NCBI RefSeq assembly: GCF_023920225.1
Contig: NZ_CP092587.1
Span: forward strand, 1,488,001-1,552,000
Direction of reading: 5' to 3'
From: Vibrio gazogenes
GTDB lineage: Bacteria; Pseudomonadota; Gammaproteobacteria; Enterobacterales; Vibrionaceae
DNA length: 64,000 nucleotides
Numbering within the stretch: position 1 is the stretch's first letter; each line of letters begins with the position of its first letter. The notes beneath the pieces are model-generated. The model was not told the DNA's origin and made no database searches. It worked only from the letters and a program-made list of their open reading frames with translations. The position numbers were made by a program, and so were the translations under genes. Below, piece after piece: positions 59,101 to 64,000 of this stretch.

Positions 59101-59137
59101 ATATTCCGGATTCAGCGCTACTTCTGATCCGGAATAT
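59101..59137. other. 11-bp hairpin between the OmpA-family and Sel1/J genes
   Basis: ATATTCCGGAT/ATCCGGAATAT, perfect, 15-nt loop, 8 bp after the upstream stop codon. No T-tract on the minus strand; probably mRNA stabilisation or partial termination. Confidence 0.55.
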
Positions 59138-59145
59138 TTGTCAGT

Positions 59146-59814
59146 TTATTTCAGTGGTAGGATCTGTATTTCAACCCGTCGGTTACACTGTCTGCCCTGC
59201 GGTGTACTATTGCTACACAGTGGGTGGCGTTCGCCGATACCGCGGGCGATCGCCCGGCCGGGAGCAACGCCTTGCGAGACGAGATACTGTCGTACCGATT
59301 CTGCCCGTTTTTCTGATAAAACTTGATTCGTGCGGTCGCTACCAGTGTTGTCGGTATGGCCTTCAATGACTAAACTGGTTTCGGGATATTCCATTAAAAT
59401 TTTAGCCACACCATTTAAGGTATTATGAATCGAAGTATTGAGATGGAAATCATTGGTATTAAAACCGATGCTATTTTTCATGCGTAAACGAAGTTGATGC
59501 TCTCCGACGCGTTCAACCTGAACGCCGGAATTGACAAGAGAACGTCGTAATGCCGCTTCTTGTTTGTCAAAGTAGTAGCCGACACCACCGCCAATCGCAG
59601 CGCCTCCGGCTGCGCCAATGAGTGCTCGTTGGCGACGTTCTCTGGCGTTATCCCCCGAAGCGAGACCCACAGCAATCCCCGAAATTGCACCAATCAGTGC
59701 ACCTTTTGTGGTTGCATTGGTCTCATTTTCACCCGTTGTTGCATTTTGTCTTTGCGTTGCCTCGCACCCCGCCAGTAGCGAAAGCAAAGAAAGCATAATG
59801 ATGGTTCGTTTCAC
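59146..59814 (-). CDS. OmpA-family lipoprotein with glycine zipper (YiaD-like)
   Basis: 222 residues. Lipobox LLAGC with cysteine at residue 17; glycine-zipper segment (38-80, GALIGAISGIAVGLASG and GAAGGAAIGGGVGYYFD); OmpA-type peptidoglycan-binding domain (110-220) with LVIEGHTDNTGSDRTNQVLSEKRAESV. It should anchor in the outer membrane and hold the peptidoglycan. Similar in layout to E. coli YiaD. Lies directly upstream of the Sel1/J gene on the same strand, so the two may be linked. Confidence 0.88.
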   Translation of the reverse strand: MKRTIIMLSLLSLLAGCEATQRQNATTGENETNATTKGALIGAISGIAVGLASGDNARERRQRALIGAAGGAAIGGGVGYYFDKQEAALRRSLVNSGVQVERVGEHQLRLRMKNSIGFNTNDFHLNTSIHNTLNGVAKILMEYPETSLVIEGHTDNTGSDRTNQVLSEKRAESVRQYLVSQGVAPGRAIARGIGERHPLCSNSTPQGRQCNRRVEIQILPLK

Positions 59815-59891
59815 TGAGATACTCCCTGATTGTCATTCTCGTACCATGAATCACAATTATCTATCACATTGTAGACAATAATTCGGATGAA

Positions 59892-60575
59892 TTATTTCAA
59901 TAATTTTGGTGCTTGTGCACCATCTATTGGTCTATTGACAGAAATTTTACGTCCTTTTTTCAATCCGGTTTCGTAATCTTTGGTCAAATTCTTCATCGCT
60001 TCTTTGAGTTGTTTCTTAAACGTTTCGCGGTCGATGTTCTCGAATTCCCGATCAATATAGCTATTGATTTTATCTGCGGAATCTTGATCAGGGGTAATAT
60101 CCGGCAACTTTTCCAGTGCGCCTTCAATCCAACCGGAGACAAAAGAGTTGACTCTGCGCGACACTTCTTGTGTCGATGTGCCACTACCCGCAAAACTATT
60201 ACGAAACTGACCGGTTTGCTCGTTCATTTCACGATAAATAACATCGAAAGCAAAAGCAGCAAAAATAGCGCGATCCGCTTCACCGATAAACTCGGCTCTT
60301 TTCAGACCTTTATGATTCAATAAAACGGCTTCTACGCCAAATTTGGTGTTGATACCTCGGATAATACGGAGCAGGTGACTGCTGATTTGGCTTGGTAGCA
60401 GGTGAGAAGACTGGGTTTTCCCCATTTTGATGAATTCAATATCATCTTTATGCAGACCATATTTTAACATCAGGCTATGTGCCATTTTGATGGCACTTGC
60501 CGCCTCATTCACATTCGCGGAATTACCAAGTTCCAAGCATTTCGCTATTTTTTTAAGGGCTTTTTCTTTATTCAT
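59892..60575 (-). CDS. DUF2786 family protein
   Basis: 227 residues. Amino-terminal DUF2786 (KALKKIAKCLELGNSANVNEAASAIKMAHSLMLKYGL, residues 5-42) and a downstream alpha-helical domain with a basic tail. The family is found in many bacteria and some phages and has no assigned activity. ATG 60575 (MNKEKALKK) has CAGG about 5 nt upstream; the longer frame to 60710 has no support. Confidence 0.78.
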   Translation of the reverse strand: MNKEKALKKIAKCLELGNSANVNEAASAIKMAHSLMLKYGLHKDDIEFIKMGKTQSSHLLPSQISSHLLRIIRGINTKFGVEAVLLNHKGLKRAEFIGEADRAIFAAFAFDVIYREMNEQTGQFRNSFAGSGTSTQEVSRRVNSFVSGWIEGALEKLPDITPDQDSADKINSYIDREFENIDRETFKKQLKEAMKNLTKDYETGLKKGRKISVNRPIDGAQAPKLLK

Positions 60576-60808
60576 TGACCTGAAATATAGGGAGTTGAGA
60601 TGTACAGCAAAGTCGGTCATTCTAGCTTTTCTAACCAAAAATGGGAAGAATGAAAAGAGGAGGGAACTGTCGCAACTGGCAGGTATTCTGACGAATGGCG
60701 GTGTGACCACTGAATTGAGAATATCAGCATAATGAGCAACGGTTGGGGATGTCGATGAAGATCCGGATAAAGTATGACTTTATCCGAATCACATCAATAG
60801 CTGGTTAT

Positions 60809-61525
60809 TTATAAGCCAAGCTGATCGAGTAAATCAGCTGCGTTGGTGCTATCTTGTTGATCATCTTCGCGATTTTCTGGATTGCTATCTGATGATTGAG
60901 AGGATGAAGCTTGTGCGGATTGTTGCCATGTGGATTCGAGAATATCATCCGGATTTTCATCTTCGGAAATCTCAAACTCTTCTAACTGAATGAATTCGGT
61001 TTTGTCCATGGCAAGTTCAAGATAGAAAATGTTGTTTTTTTCGGTAGAGAAGGTGACTCGACGGGCTTGAGGACGATCAAGATTGGTATCCACAGAAAGC
61101 AACACTTGCTTGTTTAGTGACAGCATTTTCGGTTGGTTTTGGGTAATGTTGGTCTGTAGCTCTTTGCGAACTTTGTTGGTGAAATCCCCAACGAGTTGAT
61201 TCATGAGTTCGCCTAGCACATCTCCGACTTCGTCCGATGTATGCAACACCGCCAGTTCTTCTTCCGGCATGCCCATATTACGCATATAGTTACCATAAAT
61301 TTCCAATGCAGCCTTGGCATTGAAGTTAATGACAACCAATCCGGTAAATCCGCCATCGAAAAGCACAAAACAACCAAAATCAGGCTTGAGTGCGGTTTTA
61401 TTAATTTTCTGAACCATAGCAGAATAATGAATCTGCGAAGCGGTTGCTGTCGTCAGCACCTTAGAAACAGACTGGCACAACATCAGCAGAATATCTTCTG
61501 TGGTGACTACTTGACTTTTTTTCAT
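60809..61525 (-). CDS. DUF3334 family, CheX/CheC-like protein
   Basis: 238 residues. The body (1-175) looks like a CheC/CheX-type phosphatase fold: the E-x2-N signature is in DVLGELMNQLVGDF (E106, N109), preceded by a DGGFTGLVVINF strand pair. After residue 175 it becomes acidic and Ser/Gln-rich, and it ends in LLDQLGL. DUF3334 is common in vibrios and shewanellas; a phosphatase role for a CheY-like protein is inference only. Starts at ATG 61525 (MKKSQVVTTED) or 61537. Confidence 0.78.
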   Translation of the reverse strand: MKKSQVVTTEDILLMLCQSVSKVLTTATASQIHYSAMVQKINKTALKPDFGCFVLFDGGFTGLVVINFNAKAALEIYGNYMRNMGMPEEELAVLHTSDEVGDVLGELMNQLVGDFTNKVRKELQTNITQNQPKMLSLNKQVLLSVDTNLDRPQARRVTFSTEKNNIFYLELAMDKTEFIQLEEFEISEDENPDDILESTWQQSAQASSSQSSDSNPENREDDQQDSTNAADLLDQLGL

Positions 61526-61707
61526 ATGATTGTCCATCAAAATATTTCAACAACAAGGCATCTCGTCATGCCTTTTCCTATTCTTGAACCGAGATTCTGT
61601 TTTAATAGCCTCTCTAAATGTTGTAAAGTGAGCTAACTCAAAGATCGAGAACAAAAAGTATTAACCCATCGCTGCATTGAAGTCAGCGTCGTACAGATAG
61701 GAAGCAA

Positions 61708-64000
61708 ATGTTACCGAGACTTCACCATCAAACTGACATCGATCCCGTCATATTCCAATTTCTACAAGACCTTAAATCTCGCGAATTTTCCGGTGATATC
61801 GAAACGCACTATTCAAGCCGTCTTGCGGTTTCTACAGACAATAGTGTCTATCAGCAGTTACCGCAAGCAGTCATTCATCCCAAGACAACAAAAGATGTTG
61901 CCCTCATTGGGAAAATAAGTGCTCAATCGGTTTATAAAACAGTGACCTTTTCAGCACGAGGTGGTGGAACAGGGACCAACGGACAGTCGTTGACGAAAGG
62001 AATTGTCGTCGATTTATCCCGTCATATGAATAACATTCTGGAAATCAATTCGGAAGAAGGGTGGGCCCGTGTACAGGCTGGGGTGATCAAAGATCAACTT
62101 AATGATGCCGTCAGACCTTATGGGTATTTCTTTTCTCCCGATCTTTCCACCAGCAACCGGGCCACGCTCGGCGGTATGATCAATACCGATGCATCGGGAC
62201 AAGGGTCGTTGAAATATGGCAAGACCTCGGATCATGTGTTGTCGTTACAGGCAGTATTTGCCGATGGTTCGATACTGGAAACAGATTTGTCGGCCGGATT
62301 ACCGCAGCAACAGACTTATGCCGCCAAAGCGCTGGCGGTCACGGAATCTGTTTGTCGAGACAAACGGGCTCAGATTCTGGACAAATTCCCGCCCTTGAAT
62401 CGGTTTTTGACGGGGTATGATCTGAAAAATGCGATCGATGAAAGTGATGATACCTTTGATTTGACCCGCGTTTTGTGTGGTTCTGAAGGGTCGTTGGCAT
62501 TTATTACTGAAGCCAAGCTGCATTTAACACCGATTCCAAAGGTTCGGATGCTGGTCAATGTCAAATATAACACTTTCGAGTCAGCTCTCAAAAATGCGCC
62601 ATTTATGGTTGAAGCGCAGGCCTTGTCTGTTGAAACGGTCGATTCGAGAGTGTTGAACCTGGCAAAGCAGGATATTGTCTGGTACAGCGTCAACGATTTA
62701 TTGTCTGACGTGCCCGGTAAAGAGATGCATGGGATCAATATCGTTGAATACGCAGGACAGGAGCTGGCTGAAATCGAGTCTCAGGTTCAGGCACTGACTG
62801 ACAAACTGGATCAAATGCTGGTAAATGAAGAGGCTGGCATTATTGGTTATCAGGTATGTCAGGACTTAGCCAGTATCAATCGTATTTATAATATGAGGAA
62901 AAAGGCGGTCGGTTTACTCGGTGCAACGAAAGGACGGGCTAAACCGGTCGCATTTACTGAAGATACGTGTGTTCCACCAGAAAATTTGGCTGATTTCATT
63001 GCGGAATTTCGTGCTTTGCTTGATTCTAAATCGCTCGCTTACGGGATGTTTGGTCATGTCGATGCGGGCGTATTGCATGTTCGTCCGGCATTGGATATGT
63101 GTGATCCGCAACAAGAAGCGATGATGCATCGTATTTCGGATGAAGTCGTCAAACTGGTCGCCAAATATGGTGGTTTGATGTGGGGAGAACATGGGAAAGG
63201 TTATCGTTCTGAGTATGGTCCCGAATTCTTCGGTGAAGAACTCTTTCAGGAACTTCGGCGGGTTAAAGCTGCTTTTGACCCACATAATCAAATGAATCCA
63301 GGGAAAATTTGTACACCGCTGGATAGTGACCATCAACTGGTGAAAGTTTCGGATGTCAAACGAGGGTATTTTGACCGTCAAATCGACATTCAGGTTCGTG
63401 ACAGTTTCAAACAAGCGATGGAATGTAACGGGAACGGTCTCTGCTTTAATTACGAAACCAGCTCTCCAATGTGTCCCTCAATGAAAGTGACCGCCGACCG
63501 ACGCCAGTCTCCGAAAGGGCGGGCGGGGTTAGTTCGCGAATGGCTGCGTCAGTTAACAGAACAAGGGGTCGATATTCTTGATTTGGAAAAGCAAACTTTG
63601 AATTCGACGCTATCGGTGAAAACGCTGATTGACCGGATTCGTCATGCTTGGAATCAAGAGCAAAACGGTGATTTCTCTCATGAAGTCTATGAAGCGATGA
63701 GTGGCTGTCTGGCCTGTAAAGCTTGCGCCACTCAATGCCCGATTAAAGTTGATGTACCGAGTTTTCGAGCGCGTTTTCTGAATCTTTACCATACCCGTTA
63801 TCCGCGACCGGTCAAAGATTATCTGGTTGCCAATATTGAAACTATGTTGCCGCTGTTGGCCAAGGTTCCGACGGTGGTGAATGGTGTTATGTCTCAGAAC
63901 TGGGTGCAAAGCCTCACACGTTCGATGATAGGCTACATCGATGCGCCTTTGCTGACGGTGCCGACACTTGCCAAACGGGTTAGTCGTAAAGTATTGGTGC
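61708..64000 (+). CDS. ydiJ: YdiJ-type FAD-linked oxidoreductase with Fe-S domain, partial
   Basis: First 764 residues of a protein expected to be about 1010 long; the window ends inside it. FAD-binding PCMH domain (45-270, ARGGGTGTNGQSL and TSNRATLGGMINTDASGQG), FAD-oxidase C domain (with GMFGHVDAGVLHVRP and MWGEHGKGYRSEYG), then a ferredoxin-like domain with CNGNGLCFNYETSSPMCPS and CLACKACATQCPIKVD. It closely follows E. coli YdiJ, reported as a D-2-hydroxyglutarate dehydrogenase. AGGAAG precedes ATG 61708. Confidence 0.95.
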   Translation, partial: MLPRLHHQTDIDPVIFQFLQDLKSREFSGDIETHYSSRLAVSTDNSVYQQLPQAVIHPKTTKDVALIGKISAQSVYKTVTFSARGGGTGTNGQSLTKGIVVDLSRHMNNILEINSEEGWARVQAGVIKDQLNDAVRPYGYFFSPDLSTSNRATLGGMINTDASGQGSLKYGKTSDHVLSLQAVFADGSILETDLSAGLPQQQTYAAKALAVTESVCRDKRAQILDKFPPLNRFLTGYDLKNAIDESDDTFDLTRVLCGSEGSLAFITEAKLHLTPIPKVRMLVNVKYNTFESALKNAPFMVEAQALSVETVDSRVLNLAKQDIVWYSVNDLLSDVPGKEMHGINIVEYAGQELAEIESQVQALTDKLDQMLVNEEAGIIGYQVCQDLASINRIYNMRKKAVGLLGATKGRAKPVAFTEDTCVPPENLADFIAEFRALLDSKSLAYGMFGHVDAGVLHVRPALDMCDPQQEAMMHRISDEVVKLVAKYGGLMWGEHGKGYRSEYGPEFFGEELFQELRRVKAAFDPHNQMNPGKICTPLDSDHQLVKVSDVKRGYFDRQIDIQVRDSFKQAMECNGNGLCFNYETSSPMCPSMKVTADRRQSPKGRAGLVREWLRQLTEQGVDILDLEKQTLNSTLSVKTLIDRIRHAWNQEQNGDFSHEVYEAMSGCLACKACATQCPIKVDVPSFRARFLNLYHTRYPRPVKDYLVANIETMLPLLAKVPTVVNGVMSQNWVQSLTRSMIGYIDAPLLTVPTLAKRVSRKVLV

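Overview
The window is a compact chromosomal segment of a gamma-proteobacterium, almost certainly Vibrionaceae and most likely genus Vibrio. The support is the gene set itself: HexR, the PLP-type aspartate decarboxylase PanP, the competence regulator TfoX, the type II secretion pilotin AspS beside metE, a trp operon with separate trpE and trpG and fused trpCF, FabV, DUF3392 and DUF3334 proteins. As I remember it, the order from grxA to purC resembles the V. cholerae chromosome I block around VC1146-VC1190, with some rearrangement. No rRNA, tRNA, CRISPR array, prophage or intact insertion sequence was seen.

Layout. 1-5660: a partial MdlA-type ABC exporter, a 270-bp MITE-like palindromic element, apbE, a KtrA/KtrB-type potassium uptake pair and a D-cysteine desulfhydrase-family gene. 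5661-10898: fabV, the YbjL transporter, glutaredoxin grxA and the central-carbon regulator hexR. 10899-19465: panP, an HDOD protein, tfoX with a structured leader, a small outer-membrane barrel protein, a response regulator with a large histidine kinase whose sensory domains look degenerate, and a DUF945 protein. 19466-24838: serC, ygiQ, a membrane protein, a DUF4250 protein and an Lrp-family regulator. 25057-29156: a trans-sulfuration-type PLP lyase followed by a three-gene amino-acid ABC importer. 29197-36402: divergent metR/metE with MetJ boxes, aspS, yciI, yciA, yciB and a dicarboxylate/glutamate symporter. 36705-43610: trpEGD(CF)BA with a TrpR operator. 43637-46197: rnm (RNase AM), yciO and rluB. 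46298-50914: trxB-cydD-cydC. 51120-55717: DUF2797, SanA-like, DUF3392, maeA and a hypothetical gene. 55831-64000: purC with a PurR box, sulA with a LexA box, a Sel1-TM-J-domain protein, an OmpA-family lipoprotein, DUF2786, DUF3334 and a truncated ydiJ.

How the genes work together. Most of the window is amino-acid, sulfur and redox metabolism: Trp, Ser and Met synthesis, a sulfur-amino-acid lyase with its importer, D-cysteine breakdown, the CydDC thiol exporter, thioredoxin reductase and glutaredoxin. Recognisable operators (MetJ, TrpR, PurR, LexA) place several units under standard regulons.

The observations I rate highest are: a trp leader ORF that keeps the Vibrio-like amino terminus but has no Trp codon and no visible attenuator; the 270-bp inverted-repeat element; an orphan terminator preceded by a tiny hydrophobic ORF upstream of the desulfhydrase gene; the kinase with a pseudo-receiver; and several long palindromes in divergent promoter regions. 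I found no clearly new multi-gene defence or mobile system.
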